The notes under the pieces are model-generated. The model worked only from the letters and a program-made list of their open reading frames with translations, was not told the origin of the DNA and did not search any database. This document shows positions 30,258 to 40,924 of a stretch of 64,000 nucleotides of DNA, piece by piece. This DNA comes from Nakazawaea peltata (lineage: Eukaryota; Ascomycota; Pichiomycetes; Alaninales; Pachysolenaceae): positions 584,861-648,860 of the forward strand of contig BCGQ01000008.1 in the NCBI GenBank assembly GCA_001599355.1, read 5' to 3'. The translations under genes and the position numbers were made by a program. Within the stretch, counting starts at the first letter, position 1. Each line of letters opens with the position of its first letter.

Positions 30258-31085
30258 TTATTGTTCTTTACCCAATGCTTTATCGACAAGAGGGGAAGCG
30301 ACCGAATCTTTCCATTTCCAGAATCTCTGGAGAGCATTAGTTGGATTATCAAGGGCTGGTCTAACATCCAAGAAGAAAGTTGGCATACCACTTTCTTCGT
30401 CATCAGGACCACCATAGTAATCAATGACGTAACGAACTTTTTGTGGTTCTCCATTCTTTGGGTATCTTAAAATAGTCCAATCATGTCTATCAAATGGAGG
30501 ATGATCATTGAAACTATTAGGGAAAACAGAAGATAACAGCAAATAAAGTCTTGCTCTTGGACTCAACTCATGTGGTTTACCAATAAATTGTAATAATCTT
30601 GGCTCCTTCTTACTTTCTTCTACAAAAGGTTTCTCCCATTCCAAAATCTCTCTCCAAGCCAGTTCATTCAACCAGTTGTGCACATCAACCATACTCTCAA
30701 CAGCATCTTCTGGAATATCTCCTTTACCCTTTCTCAACATGGCGTTCAACATTTGTTGCGGGGAAGGATATTCCCAAACACCTTCACCCTCATCGGCACC
30801 TCTAGGTATACTGGAGAAGGTTCTTTCGGTAGAAAGAGAGATTTTTTGGCCTGGAGCCTTCTCTGACGAGATGGTGTATGGCATATTATTCAACGGATTA
30901 AGACCGCCATCCAAATCTTTACCATGATTAACAGGACAAACGGCGGGCATCTCCTTTGGTGGAGCAGCCGCTGGAGCCGCCAGGCCATGATTGACAGGGC
31001 ATACAGCACCTGAACTCAGCTTATTATGAGAAACCGGACATGTCAGTACCGGTTTAGATCCATCATCTGCCCAGAACCATCCCAT
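30258..31085 (-). CDS. CYC3: Cyc3, holocytochrome-c synthase
   Basis: 275 residues from the ATG at 31085, giving the family N-terminus MGWFWADD. This intermembrane-space enzyme attaches haem to apocytochrome c. INPLNN-type LNPLNNMPY, the FSSIPRG segment, [49 protein letters not shown] and [10 protein letters not shown] are diagnostic. There are three Cys-Pro-Val haem-regulatory motifs at the N-terminus (CPVSH, CPVNH, CPVNH; about 16-55), one more than in S. cerevisiae Cyc3. Cyt2 (cytochrome c1 lyase) is less likely given these motifs and the WFWAD start. Confidence 0.95.
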   Translation of the reverse strand: MGWFWADDGSKPVLTCPVSHNKLSSGAVCPVNHGLAAPAAAPPKEMPAVCPVNHGKDLDGGLNPLNNMPYTISSEKAPGQKISLSTERTFSSIPRGADEGEGVWEYPSPQQMLNAMLRKGKGDIPEDAVESMVDVHNWLNELAWREILEWEKPFVEESKKEPRLLQFIGKPHELSPRARLYLLLSSVFPNSFNDHPPFDRHDWTILRYPKNGEPQKVRYVIDYYGGPDDEESGMPTFFLDVRPALDNPTNALQRFWKWKDSVASPLVDKALGKEQ

Positions 31086-31489
31086 TTTCACGAATATTAG
31101 ACAATAAATAAGATAAATAAACCTGGTTCTCTTCAACTAAATATTTGTTAACCTTGATGAGATCAATTATTATTAGAGAAAAATTATATAGGGAAAAAGA
31201 AACGAAGTTGAGCAAATTACGAAATTGATTTGTCATCAATTGGGATGAGGTTATTGGCTGGATGGTAGGTAGAGGGAGTGGGATGCTAGACTACGGGTGG
31301 CACTATAGGCACTGGGGTAGCTGTATAGGTACCAGGGAAGCACCATAGTACTACGGTTGAACTACAGGCTGAACCACAAACTACAGTATTAACGTCTTAG
31401 ACAGCATATAAAATTTTCGTTTTATTATGTTTATCCATTTTTGACTCTATCCAGCTCTAAAGTATTATCAATAAAGACAAACCTTAAAT
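31086..31489. other. 404-bp intergenic region with degenerate repeats
   Basis: Lies between CYC3 and the UBI3 3' end. 31250-31390 is built of degenerate short repeats with the theme ACTACRG/GGCACTA (for example ggcactataggcact, then gaactacaggctgaacc). It probably holds the CYC3 promoter at the left. No gene is seen. Confidence 0.5.
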
Positions 31490-31984
<495 letters not shown>

Positions 31985-32098
31985 TTAGATGTTCTAAAAA
32001 GATGAAGTATTAAAAACTTATTAATTGAAATTGAAGTGAAAAACTTTACATAAAAAAGAAGAGGAAAAAAAATTTTTTTTTTGGGGGGCGAGTATCGA

Positions 32099-32124
32099 TA
32101 GGGTTAATGACCTGATCACGTGAT
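32099..32124. promoter_or_regulatory. Tbf1-like and Cbf1-like sites upstream of UBI3
   Basis: TAGGGTTA (32099-32106), a telomere-repeat-like Tbf1 core, lies 8 bp from the palindrome ATCACGTGAT (32115-32124), a Cbf1-type E-box. They are about 150-175 bp upstream of the UBI3 start. Tbf1 plus Cbf1 is the known ribosomal-protein promoter arrangement in Candida albicans and other yeasts that do not rely on Rap1. Assignment to these factors is by motif only. Confidence 0.6.
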
Positions 32125-32226
32125 ACAATTTAACAAAAATTATACAACATCACAACACCAGATCATCACATAGCAAATTATCAATACCATTCAGTATTAT
32201 ACAAAGGGGTTTAAAGCGATATCGAA

Positions 32227-32622
32227 ATGCAAAGGTATCCTAACTCAATTCGGCATTTGGGCCGTAGATATTGTAATTGGCGGTTTTTCATTCATCAGTC
32301 TTATTCAGAGCATTTGGAAACCGACTCACCCCAATATAATTCAAATTATCAACTTTCATTCCATTTGTTAAGCGCCATAGACGATGAGTTAGACTCTGTC
32401 AATGAGGGAGACACATATGAGGCGATAAGTCCCATAATATATAACCTGCCCAGTCCATGTCTTTCTCATAACAGCGTCATTGTTCCAACTCCAAGGGAAC
32501 TAGGTCTTCTGGTACAACAAAATAGACAAAAGTTATCACTTTTACTGCCTTCCCCTATTAATAACCCCCCTGTTCACAAAAAGATGGGGTTCCGATGGTA
32601 CAAATTTCTTATATGTATTTAA
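32227..32622 (+). CDS. hypothetical protein, doubtful
   Basis: A 131-residue ATG-initiated frame between UBI3 (divergent) and PLP1 (convergent, overlapping by 4 bp). The N-terminus is basic and aromatic (MQRYPNSIRHLGRRYCNWRF), which could target mitochondria. The rest is polar with no recognised domain. It fits the gap well, but nothing beyond an open frame supports it. Confidence 0.35.
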   Translation: MQRYPNSIRHLGRRYCNWRFFIHQSYSEHLETDSPQYNSNYQLSFHLLSAIDDELDSVNEGDTYEAISPIIYNLPSPCLSHNSVIVPTPRELGLLVQQNRQKLSLLLPSPINNPPVHKKMGFRWYKFLICI

Positions 32623-33269
32623 ATATCCAAATCGTCATCATCATCATCATCATCTTTGCCAAATATGCTTTTGTTATTCAAATTGTTTTTACTGGTGGAT
32701 ATCCTTTGAATTACTCCCATATTATAAAGAAGCTGCTCTAAAGCCTCAAGTTTGAAATCTAATCCATTCAAACTTCCCAATCTCTCAAATCCAATAATTC
32801 TGTCTCTTTCTACTCCATTTATATACACGAGAACACATGGTAACATCTTGATATTCAATTTAGTGACCAAAAACAGCAGTCTGATCACATCAACTCTGAT
32901 GAAATTCACACTCAAATGTTTCACCGATAATTGGGCCAATTTTTTATCCATGATCTCACAGGTCCTGAAATCTTCTTTGAAAAAATGGATCACCGTGTAT
33001 TTGTTCTCAATAGTCTGTTGAATCACTTCCTTTTCATCTTCAAAAGTCTTAACATTCCCATATTTCGAGTCGACATGAATATCACTCTCCTTGATCAGTT
33101 GGAACTCAGCTGAAAGCTGTTGTAAACGCTCTTCTCTGTAGTTACTCATGAACTGGTCATTTTCCAATTCCTCTTCTAATTCCAGAAACAACTCATCTTC
33201 ATCGGCATCTTTTCCTCTTAAGATCAGATTTTGGTACTTTTCCACGTATCTCGACTGTTGTTGGTCCAT
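32619..33269 (-). CDS. PLP1: Plp1-like phosducin family protein
   Basis: 216 residues with a thioredoxin-like fold lacking a CxxC pair: VIHFFKEDFRTCEIMDKKLAQL, FIRVDV, then FLVTKLNIKMLPCVLVYINGVERDRIIGFERLG. The N-terminal helix is acidic, and the C-terminus ends in a run of eight Asp. Plp1 is a cofactor of the CCT chaperonin in tubulin and actin folding. Two CTG codons (32874-32879) before FLV give Ala-Ala, matching the family's A-P-FLV. The C-terminal Asp run reflects an ATC/GAT trinucleotide repeat near 32632-32655. Confidence 0.88.
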   Translation of the reverse strand: MDQQQSRYVEKYQNLILRGKDADEDELFLELEEELENDQFMSNYREERLQQLSAEFQLIKESDIHVDSKYGNVKTFEDEKEVIQQTIENKYTVIHFFKEDFRTCEIMDKKLAQLSVKHLSVNFIRVDVIRLLFLVTKLNIKMLPCVLVYINGVERDRIIGFERLGSLNGLDFKLEALEQLLYNMGVIQRISTSKNNLNNKSIFGKDDDDDDDDLDI

Positions 33270-33473
33270 CTTCTTACCCTCTTCTAAACCTATATCAACG
33301 CGTTCTCTAATGAAAAATATCTACTAACAAACTACGCGCCAAAATTAACTATGCGAATCTTATCTGAGCTGAGATGATGATGAGCAAATTACGAATAATA
33401 GTCTTACTTATCGCAGCCAAACTGAGATAAACAGAACCATCGTTAGTTAGGTAGGTCAGAAGTAGGGGTATCC

Positions 33474-34994
33474 ATGTCGGTGGTTAGCAATAGCGGATCT
33501 AGAAGACCGCCATTGAACATTCAGAGGTTCACTTCTGTAAGGCGGTTACAAAAATCTAAACATTTATCACTGAATTTGGTTCTGTCAAAGAGCTCAGCTA
33601 GAAATGCTAATCAACATGGTGAGAATGGAGATGAGAATGGGGGTGATGATGTTGAAGGGATGTCAAATAAAGCTCATACTGCAGAGAGAGACTCAGATAC
33701 TTATCTTAAAGACTTGACAGCCAAGATATTCCTGAGATTGAACGCTAAAGGTTCCACTATAGATGATACTCTTCCCCTGTTGACTTCATCTAATGAGGTG
33801 GATCTCCGATTGTACCCGTTGATTGGGTTGATATTACAAAATTTCGTGTTTAGTTGGTATGACAGATTCACTGATGATTACAGCAATGACTTCTGTATTG
33901 ATATTGTATTCATATTTGCCCATATCACACGTAATTTGGAACAAAGATTACGACTGATTAACTATAAAGAGCTTCTTTTTGATGATATTTTTGAAATAGT
34001 CAATTTCCATATATCAAATTATGATAAGCTGTTGAAAATTCAAGGGTCTCAGCTCACTTCATGGTCTACACTTGAAAAATCCAATGGTAAATCAGAGTTA
34101 ATAGACCTTTTCCGTCATTTGGAGCCTCATGTTGGTATCGAACATCAAGACCAATACTTAAAACTGCTTTCCATGGAGTTCTTGGAGAAATTACTTCCAA
34201 ATGATGTGTATGATAGTCCATTGACTACCTCATTCGTGTCTAGTATCGTAGACCAATTCGCATTGAAGTTGACCTTGGAAAAATTATCCGAGCCTTACCT
34301 TTTATGGGAAATTATTGGTAAAGTTTGTGAGGTCTTGACTAAGGAGAAAGCTGTAGACACTCCGCTGACTGTAGTTAAACCTCGTCGTACTGTTACTGAT
34401 ATAATAAGAGGACTCAGTCATGGAATTGCTTACACGACCTCTGTGACAACTGCCTTTTCCAGTCAATCAAATGAATCCACCCCATCTAAACCCGTTTTAT
34501 CTTTTGGCATTTTGACATTTTTGTCTACAATTTTTAATTTTGCATACCGTTTCCCTATTTTAAATATGATATTCACCATATTGGGGAAGTTTCTTTTATT
34601 AAGTACCAAATTGGATCATATATTACAGAATTTATTGAATAATTTGTTGGTTAAATCATTGCTCAATGAGAAGACCGTCGTTAAAATTTTACAAATGTCA
34701 CGAACAATGCTATTTCCTGAAGATGACGCATTTTACTTAACTCCCCGCTTCATACCCACTACTGAAGAAGAGTTATTCGAATGGAGAGAATCCACAAAGA
34801 GTAAAATGATCAATTTGATCAATTGTCATAGCACATTGAAGACATTGGTTTATCATGATGATGACGAGGCCATAGATGCTGAGTTCACCAAGTTCTTGAA
34901 AACTTTGGAACATAAAGAGTTGAATAAACACTTGGTTTTGATGATTTTGGATTTAATATTCTTACGGTTATTCCCTGAGATGCTGCTGCCTTGA
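33474..34994 (+). CDS. PXA-domain protein, function unknown
   Basis: 506 residues. A PXA (PX-associated) domain covers about residues 80-260 (YPLIGLILQNFVFSWYDRF; FCIDIVFIFAHITRNLEQRL; LLFDDIFEIVNFHISNYDKL). A hydrophobic stretch lies around 345-380 (LSFGILTFLSTIFNFAYRFP), possibly membrane-associated. PXA domains occur in sorting nexins of the Mdm1/SNX13/SNX25 group, but no PX or RGS domain is present, so this is a shorter, separate family. Its 3' end overlaps the convergent PUS5 by 27 bp. Confidence 0.8.
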   Translation: MSVVSNSGSRRPPLNIQRFTSVRRLQKSKHLSLNLVLSKSSARNANQHGENGDENGGDDVEGMSNKAHTAERDSDTYLKDLTAKIFLRLNAKGSTIDDTLPLLTSSNEVDLRLYPLIGLILQNFVFSWYDRFTDDYSNDFCIDIVFIFAHITRNLEQRLRLINYKELLFDDIFEIVNFHISNYDKLLKIQGSQLTSWSTLEKSNGKSELIDLFRHLEPHVGIEHQDQYLKLLSMEFLEKLLPNDVYDSPLTTSFVSSIVDQFALKLTLEKLSEPYLLWEIIGKVCEVLTKEKAVDTPLTVVKPRRTVTDIIRGLSHGIAYTTSVTTAFSSQSNESTPSKPVLSFGILTFLSTIFNFAYRFPILNMIFTILGKFLLLSTKLDHILQNLLNNLLVKSLLNEKTVVKILQMSRTMLFPEDDAFYLTPRFIPTTEEELFEWRESTKSKMINLINCHSTLKTLVYHDDDEAIDAEFTKFLKTLEHKELNKHLVLMILDLIFLRLFPEMLLP

Positions 34995-35747
34995 GAACCC
35001 GACCAATTGATCTTGTATATTTTTTAAAAATGACCCGTTTGCATCTATGAATCCACCTTTCCATATTGTATCTATTCCATGAATGACCGGGATGAGAAAG
35101 TCTGTAGTTTGAAGACCTACCCGAGTCAGAATCCAGCTACTATGTAGTCCAATCTGTCTGGTAGAATCTATAATGATTTGAGATCCATATTTGATGTCAT
35201 TGATACAAGAAGTGTCTAAATGTAATTTCAAATGTCTTCTGATCTGATGTTTCCTACCAGTCCCCAACTCTAGTGCGATTAAAGACAAGTTATTCGACTC
35301 GGCATATAATTTCAATTGTTCATCAAATGATAAATTTATCACCTTATAATTTGTTAGAGCTTTGACACCATCAATTGGTTGGGAAAAAGTTCCTTCTAAA
35401 GCAGATCCAGATCTTATCATCTCTCTTAAAGTATCACTTGTTTCCACTAGGGCAAGGTATCTCCTTTGTAGTTTAAATCCTCGATTTGAGTCTTTATCTA
35501 GAAGTCCTCGATGAAACATCTTTGCAGAATTCTTATTTGCAGCAAGAACCATACCTCCTGTCACATTTGTGTCTAATCTGTGGACCGGCCTCAAATCAGT
35601 TCCCTTTATGTAGTCCAGTATTTGGTGTTTGTTTGAGGTTCTATAATCGGGGGGTTGACAATGGAGCCCTGGCGGCTTATTAATGATAATGAAGTTCTTA
35701 GACTCATATATGATAGGTAGTTTGGATATGAGAGGTTTCCCTGACAT
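34968..35747 (-). CDS. PUS5: Pus5-like rRNA pseudouridine synthase (RluA family)
   Basis: 259 residues. RluA-family catalytic motif HRLDTNVTGG with the nucleophile Asp59, plus INKPPGLHCQPP and ELGTGRKHQIRRHL near the C-terminal third. Size and organisation (no S4 or extra domain) fit mitochondrial Pus5, which modifies one uridine in the large mitochondrial rRNA. Other RluA-type yeast enzymes (Pus6, Pus8/9) are much longer. It overlaps the 3' end of the PXA gene by 27 bp and is divergent from SCC2. Confidence 0.85.
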   Translation of the reverse strand: MSGKPLISKLPIIYESKNFIIINKPPGLHCQPPDYRTSNKHQILDYIKGTDLRPVHRLDTNVTGGMVLAANKNSAKMFHRGLLDKDSNRGFKLQRRYLALVETSDTLREMIRSGSALEGTFSQPIDGVKALTNYKVINLSFDEQLKLYAESNNLSLIALELGTGRKHQIRRHLKLHLDTSCINDIKYGSQIIIDSTRQIGLHSSWILTRVGLQTTDFLIPVIHGIDTIWKGGFIDANGSFLKNIQDQLVGFSRQQHLRE

Positions 35748-35856
35748 AATGGGTAGCTAGTGGATGAGATATGTCAAAGGGGAAGAGATGAGTTGAAGAT
35801 GGCTCTGTGCCTGAATCGGCGCGTTTCTGCCCTCACTCGGCTGGCCCCTGCCTGTT

Positions 35857-35874
35857 CTCCGCCCACTCTCCGCC
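35857..35874. promoter_or_regulatory. CTCCGCC direct repeat in the PUS5/SCC2 promoter
   Basis: Two CTCCGCC motifs at 35857-35863 and 35868-35874 lie in a G/C-rich island (35815-35900) within the 295-bp divergent promoter. The reverse complement, GGCGGAG, recurs three times upstream of the SAS4-like gene. Confidence 0.4.
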
Positions 35875-36042
35875 TACTGCGCGTTCCCTGGGGCGCGCTC
35901 ATCTCTCTTCTTGTCCATCACCTGCTATGGAAATCCAAAATTAATTTTTCGCTCATCACCGCGTCTCTCGCGACTCCCTTCTAAAACTTCTTCTTAGACG
36001 AGGTAACCGCCAATACAACTACCACAAACAAAGGAACAAGAA

Positions 36043-39000
36043 ATGGGGGAGCCTTCAGATTTGATAGATCTGTTAAGTGGATGCCACTTAAGCTACCTTG
36101 TTCCCAAACAAGAAGCAATTCAACTAATAGCTCCTCGAAATATAGAAATCACCCCCCTGTCCATAGAATGGGACCCTTCTTATAGCAGTATCAGATCGTT
36201 GATCTCGAAATATCCAGATAACAACAGGGAAATTGTGGATGAAATTTTACAAGATCTTGAAGAGGTGGAGCTTCCAGAGCTAAATACCTTGAGGTTTCGA
36301 AAACCAGCCATGAAATATAACAAAGAGCATGAACTCAAACTGGTGCCCATACTGCCTTTGGATCAGATGATTATTGATAAATTTGATGACGTGATAAGTT
36401 CTGATATTATAAAACCGGCATTGAAGATGAAACGAATTAGGTTACAAGCGAAGAATTTAGAGACGAGAGTAAAGGTTCAAAGACCGGAGAAGAGAGGTAT
36501 AAGCGCTGTAACCAATGATGAAGAGCCAGCCTATCCAGAATTTTCTCCTTCAAGACAAAGAGTGACATTACCTCAGCAGTCAGGAGAGATTTTGGACAAA
36601 TTTTGCAATAAATTGAATTCTTTGCTCATAAAGATCGAAGATCAATACCAACAGGACCAGATAGCATCCATTGAGTCTCAAGAAATATGGGATCATTCAG
36701 AGAACTTTGACAAAGTGCTATCAGAGAAGACCCTCGTACAAATATTTGATTATATTTCATCTTTAAAAGGATCTTCTGTCTTCAGTACGAAGATAAATGT
36801 TCGTCAATTGATAATTATACAAGACTTGTGCTGCAAATCGCTTTCAAGATTTGCCGATTTCGACCCCGTAGATGTAGAACTGGTTGATTTCGATTTTGAG
36901 ACTTACTTCCATTTATCTTCAAATGCTGCTAATGCTGCTAACGTAATAATGGCACTAATGTTAAGCAAAAGAAATGAGAAACAGCTATATTTATCGAAGT
37001 ATTTACTGGCTGTCATCGATTTTGTTGTCACTGTAGTTGAAAATCCGATCGTCACCTTCTCAAAATTAGTAATAACCGATGAAAGGCTCAAATGGAAGGA
37101 AAGTTTCAGACAACTTATCCATCATTTGACCCATCTTTTAACCCAACTTTCTCTTTATTCCAAGATAAATATGTTAGATGAGGGAATGATCACTAGGTTA
37201 GAATATTTATCAATCCTGGTTATCTTCACCGAGTACAACACCAAGGAAAAGAACTCTCTTGTAGGGTTATCTTCATTTGAAAACTTGAGAGTAGTTTGCT
37301 GTGATCTCATATGTACTATATTCAATACGAGAAATGATCAGTCACAGTTCATTCTTGATGAGATTTTGGCTAATATGGACAAGTTACCCTCCCATAAGAC
37401 TCAGGCAAGACAATACAAGCTTGGTAGAGGGGGAAATGTACAATTAGTATCTATATTATTAGTAAAAATAGTACAAAGTTTCGACTTGTATCTGTTTGAT
37501 CCAATTAATGATCATAGAATTCAACGACTTTTGGAGCTCAAACCTAATGAGTTGAAGAAACGAGATTCCAATGAATTATCTGTTATTCAAGATGAGTTTG
37601 GATCGTATATCAGTGAGACTCATAAGAGGGTGATCACTATCTCGAATCAACTATGCTCGACATTATTGGAACGCATCATGAAATCGATCAATAACACTGG
37701 TAAAAGTATCCTTGAGATATTAATTGAAGATCTATTAAACATCGTAGCATACCCAGAGTGGTCAGGAGCGGAGACCTTATTGGCTTCTTGTATGAAGACA
37801 CTTATCTTCATCTTTCAGAGTGATACTTACTCTGCACAGGCTCAAACATTTGCATTGGAAATGATAGGTACCATTGGATGTAAAATTTTACAATTAAAGG
37901 ATTCTAAAGATTTAGTTCAAATTGCTGATTTTACTTCTTCAAAGTTTCTGGAACTGGCTGAAAGCCATTTGAACTGTTTAAAATTCTTGCAATTGTCAAA
38001 GTTCGATAACAATGCATTTGAGTTCTTTTTGTTGAAACTGCTGGCGTTTTCAAATGATGTTATGTTCAAATTCAGTTCTGAAACTGATGGGATTCAGTCG
38101 AAGATCAGCCAACTGTGCTCCAAGTTCCAACGTAGATTATTATTAGTTGTAAAAGATAAATCTGTATGTAATGATGATGGTGCCCAACCCAAACCCTCTG
38201 AGTTAGAAGATAGCTCTACCTCGCAGTATCGTGAGCTTTTGCGTTCACAAGAATTCTTGCATCTTTATGACGTCTTCCTAAACTTAGTTCTCAAGTCTTT
38301 GGATCATCAGAAGATCAAATCCAGGACGAGGGCTATAAGAAATTTGTCTTTATTAGTTTCCAAAGAGCCTGCAATATTATCTGTCAACAGTGTGTCTTCT
38401 ACGATTATGCTGCGGATGAACGATCCATCTCTGCAAGTTCGTGATGCTGTAATAGAATTGGTTGGGCAATTTTTCGAAGTAAAGCCTGAGTTTGTCCAAG
38501 ATTTCTATCATATCATTTGTCTGAGAATGGATGATACAAGTATTGCTGTCAGGAAACGAGTTGTAAAGCTCTGTAAAGAAATGTACTTGAGTACAGATAA
38601 TGTAAATGTGCGACTGTTGATTGCCGAGAAGTTCTTGAATCGTTTGGAAGATGAAGAAGAGTCGCTTGTAGATATGACAAAACAGGCATTAATTGATATC
38701 TGGTTCTTATCGGTCTCGAGAGAGGTAGATGCCGGTTTTGAAGACATCATAAAATCATCGATAATGCAGAGGATCGAAGTCATGTTAGAAGTGACCGGAA
38801 AAAGTGAAAGAAATTGGAGCATGTTCAAAAACTTCTTGGTAGATCATGTATTGACGTTTGATTTCATAGATGAAGGAAAGACCCAAGATGTGATCATGGT
38901 TTCTTTGAAATTGATCATCGACAAAACTTTGGATTTCGTAATTGAGCTGGTTGATGTTAAGGAGTTGAAACTTAAAGTCGAAAAAGCTCTTGGTCTTATC

Positions 39001-40701
39001 TCCGTGATAACTAAGCTGAATGGACGATTGATCTCACAGGAACAATTGATCTGTTTGAAACCGTATTTAACTGATGAGACTACCACCGGAGATATGACCT
39101 GCTATTACACTTTGAGTATTTTGAGGAATGCTTTACCAGAGGCATCTATATTAAGACCATCCTTTGTAAAAGACTTGCAACTTTCTCTTTTGAAGCGATT
39201 GACACGATTCAACGCTAAAGAATTAGGAGAAGCAATGCCATGTGTTTGGGTACTTTCTGTGTTGAAGAATGACACCACTAGAATTGCAACTGCTGCAATT
39301 TCATGCATCAAATTGATCAAGCCATATCTTGATGAGATGAGCACAGGAGAAAATGTGAATTTCGACCCTAAGCTTTTGCGTTTGTTGTTTCTTCTTGGTA
39401 GCTTTGGTAAATTTTGTGATTTCACAAAAGACAAGCCTTTATTTGTGAGAGCCAATATTGGTTTGGGCGAGCATGAAGCCCCTGTCAATGTGTTTGTAAA
39501 GTATCTCTTTTGTATTGCCAATGATTCGAAGAACCACAATATTAGAAGAGGAGCGATCAAAAATTTATTATATGTATGTTCTTCTAACCCAAGGCTCTTC
39601 ATGACGGATTCGGTATTGAAAGTGATAGACGACACTTTTTCGGGACCCCATTGGGATCTCAAAGGAGTGGTGATTCAAGAATTAATTGAGTTTATGGAAT
39701 ATGAGGAAGCTCTCAATTTGATGAAAACCAGTAAGCTCAAAACCAACGACTCGAAATCGGTAGATCTTGATATTCTTGTATTCCATGGTGATAGTATGGG
39801 ATTTACTGCTGATGGAGTATGTACTTCCCTTGTACAGAGATATCTTACCCCCATTTTGGAGGTTGCTCTTGTAGAAAACGGTGGAACATCAACACTTGCA
39901 ACAAGATATTTACTGCTTGTTGTTAGATTGGGATTTGCTAATCCGAAATTGTGTATCCCGACAATCATTGCATTAGAATCTAGTCCGGTGTTCTCTCTTC
40001 GTAATATGGCTCTTAATATGCATACTGAGTTATTTGAGAAGCACGAATCATTGATTGAAACTAGTTATGTTGATGGAGTAAAACTTCTGTTCGAATATCG
40101 GAAACGGTTATCTAGGAATTTTGCCTCCGAGAACCTGTTCTTCAAAACTATATTCCAAGTGATAGGAGAATCTAAATCTTCGAGGAAGAAGTTCCTTGGG
40201 TCATTGACTAGATCACTTCAATCTAAAGGCTCAGATTCAAACCAAAAAGAACAAGATATTCAATCTTTCAAAGAATATGTGTATTTTGTTGTGAACAATT
40301 TGTCATCGATCGAATTTATGACACTTGAAGAACTGTATTTGGTGTGTTATTGGATCGACAAGATGATCTCGAGCGATGGAGTGAAATTATCTCTTCAAAT
40401 CACCACTCTAGTGAATCTGAAAGACTCAGATGAAACACAATGGCATAAAATGGCTCTTAAATCTCAACTGTGTATTATACTGCTTCGTTACCGTGAGGTT
40501 TTATTCACTTCTTATGGATTAAATGAAGAGAAGGCCAGTGGATTCCGTCCTAATAAGGCTGAGAAGGAGTTGAAAATTGCTCCAAAGGTGGTCTTAGAAA
40601 CACCGTTAAACATCCAGGATCTCTTGCCTCGTGCAAGGGACCCCGAGCAAGTAGCTACGAGTTTTCTGCATATCATGAATGATATTCATGAGTTTATATA
40701 A
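36043..40701 (+). CDS. SCC2: Scc2, cohesin loader (NIPBL family)
   Basis: 1552 residues, the usual size. A poorly conserved, charged N-terminus is followed by HEAT repeats from about residue 600. The diagnostic stretch is about 760-850 (KSRTRAIRNLSLLVSKEP, DPS-x-QVRDAVIELVGQF, DDTSIAVRKRVVKLCKEMY). The end LPRARDPEQVATSFLHIMND is a typical Scc2 C-terminal block. With Scc4 it loads cohesin onto chromosomes. CTG at 38431-38433 (DPS-x-QVRD) is Ala in relatives (SASVRE). Same strand as SEC10, 223 bp upstream of it. Confidence 0.93.
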   Translation: MGEPSDLIDLLSGCHLSYLVPKQEAIQLIAPRNIEITPLSIEWDPSYSSIRSLISKYPDNNREIVDEILQDLEEVELPELNTLRFRKPAMKYNKEHELKLVPILPLDQMIIDKFDDVISSDIIKPALKMKRIRLQAKNLETRVKVQRPEKRGISAVTNDEEPAYPEFSPSRQRVTLPQQSGEILDKFCNKLNSLLIKIEDQYQQDQIASIESQEIWDHSENFDKVLSEKTLVQIFDYISSLKGSSVFSTKINVRQLIIIQDLCCKSLSRFADFDPVDVELVDFDFETYFHLSSNAANAANVIMALMLSKRNEKQLYLSKYLLAVIDFVVTVVENPIVTFSKLVITDERLKWKESFRQLIHHLTHLLTQLSLYSKINMLDEGMITRLEYLSILVIFTEYNTKEKNSLVGLSSFENLRVVCCDLICTIFNTRNDQSQFILDEILANMDKLPSHKTQARQYKLGRGGNVQLVSILLVKIVQSFDLYLFDPINDHRIQRLLELKPNELKKRDSNELSVIQDEFGSYISETHKRVITISNQLCSTLLERIMKSINNTGKSILEILIEDLLNIVAYPEWSGAETLLASCMKTLIFIFQSDTYSAQAQTFALEMIGTIGCKILQLKDSKDLVQIADFTSSKFLELAESHLNCLKFLQLSKFDNNAFEFFLLKLLAFSNDVMFKFSSETDGIQSKISQLCSKFQRRLLLVVKDKSVCNDDGAQPKPSELEDSSTSQYRELLRSQEFLHLYDVFLNLVLKSLDHQKIKSRTRAIRNLSLLVSKEPAILSVNSVSSTIMLRMNDPSLQVRDAVIELVGQFFEVKPEFVQDFYHIICLRMDDTSIAVRKRVVKLCKEMYLSTDNVNVRLLIAEKFLNRLEDEEESLVDMTKQALIDIWFLSVSREVDAGFEDIIKSSIMQRIEVMLEVTGKSERNWSMFKNFLVDHVLTFDFIDEGKTQDVIMVSLKLIIDKTLDFVIELVDVKELKLKVEKALGLISVITKLNGRLISQEQLICLKPYLTDETTTGDMTCYYTLSILRNALPEASILRPSFVKDLQLSLLKRLTRFNAKELGEAMPCVWVLSVLKNDTTRIATAAISCIKLIKPYLDEMSTGENVNFDPKLLRLLFLLGSFGKFCDFTKDKPLFVRANIGLGEHEAPVNVFVKYLFCIANDSKNHNIRRGAIKNLLYVCSSNPRLFMTDSVLKVIDDTFSGPHWDLKGVVIQELIEFMEYEEALNLMKTSKLKTNDSKSVDLDILVFHGDSMGFTADGVCTSLVQRYLTPILEVALVENGGTSTLATRYLLLVVRLGFANPKLCIPTIIALESSPVFSLRNMALNMHTELFEKHESLIETSYVDGVKLLFEYRKRLSRNFASENLFFKTIFQVIGESKSSRKKFLGSLTRSLQSKGSDSNQKEQDIQSFKEYVYFVVNNLSSIEFMTLEELYLVCYWIDKMISSDGVKLSLQITTLVNLKDSDETQWHKMALKSQLCIILLRYREVLFTSYGLNEEKASGFRPNKAEKELKIAPKVVLETPLNIQDLLPRARDPEQVATSFLHIMNDIHEFI

Positions 40702-40924
40702 TTAGTGAATGAATTAATGTTTAATTTGATAAGAATCTAAAATGTACCCCCTTTAAATTGATAATTTGCTCCTTAAGTTTCTCCGCTTTATCCTTTTTTC
40801 CCCTGGAATTTTTCTACCCAACCCTTGCACTGCGCAGCAAAAAATAAAATCACCAATTCAACTCATAAATAAACAAGTGTCTTAAAGAGAAGGAACTTCA
40901 AACCACCCTACCAAAGTCGTCGTC

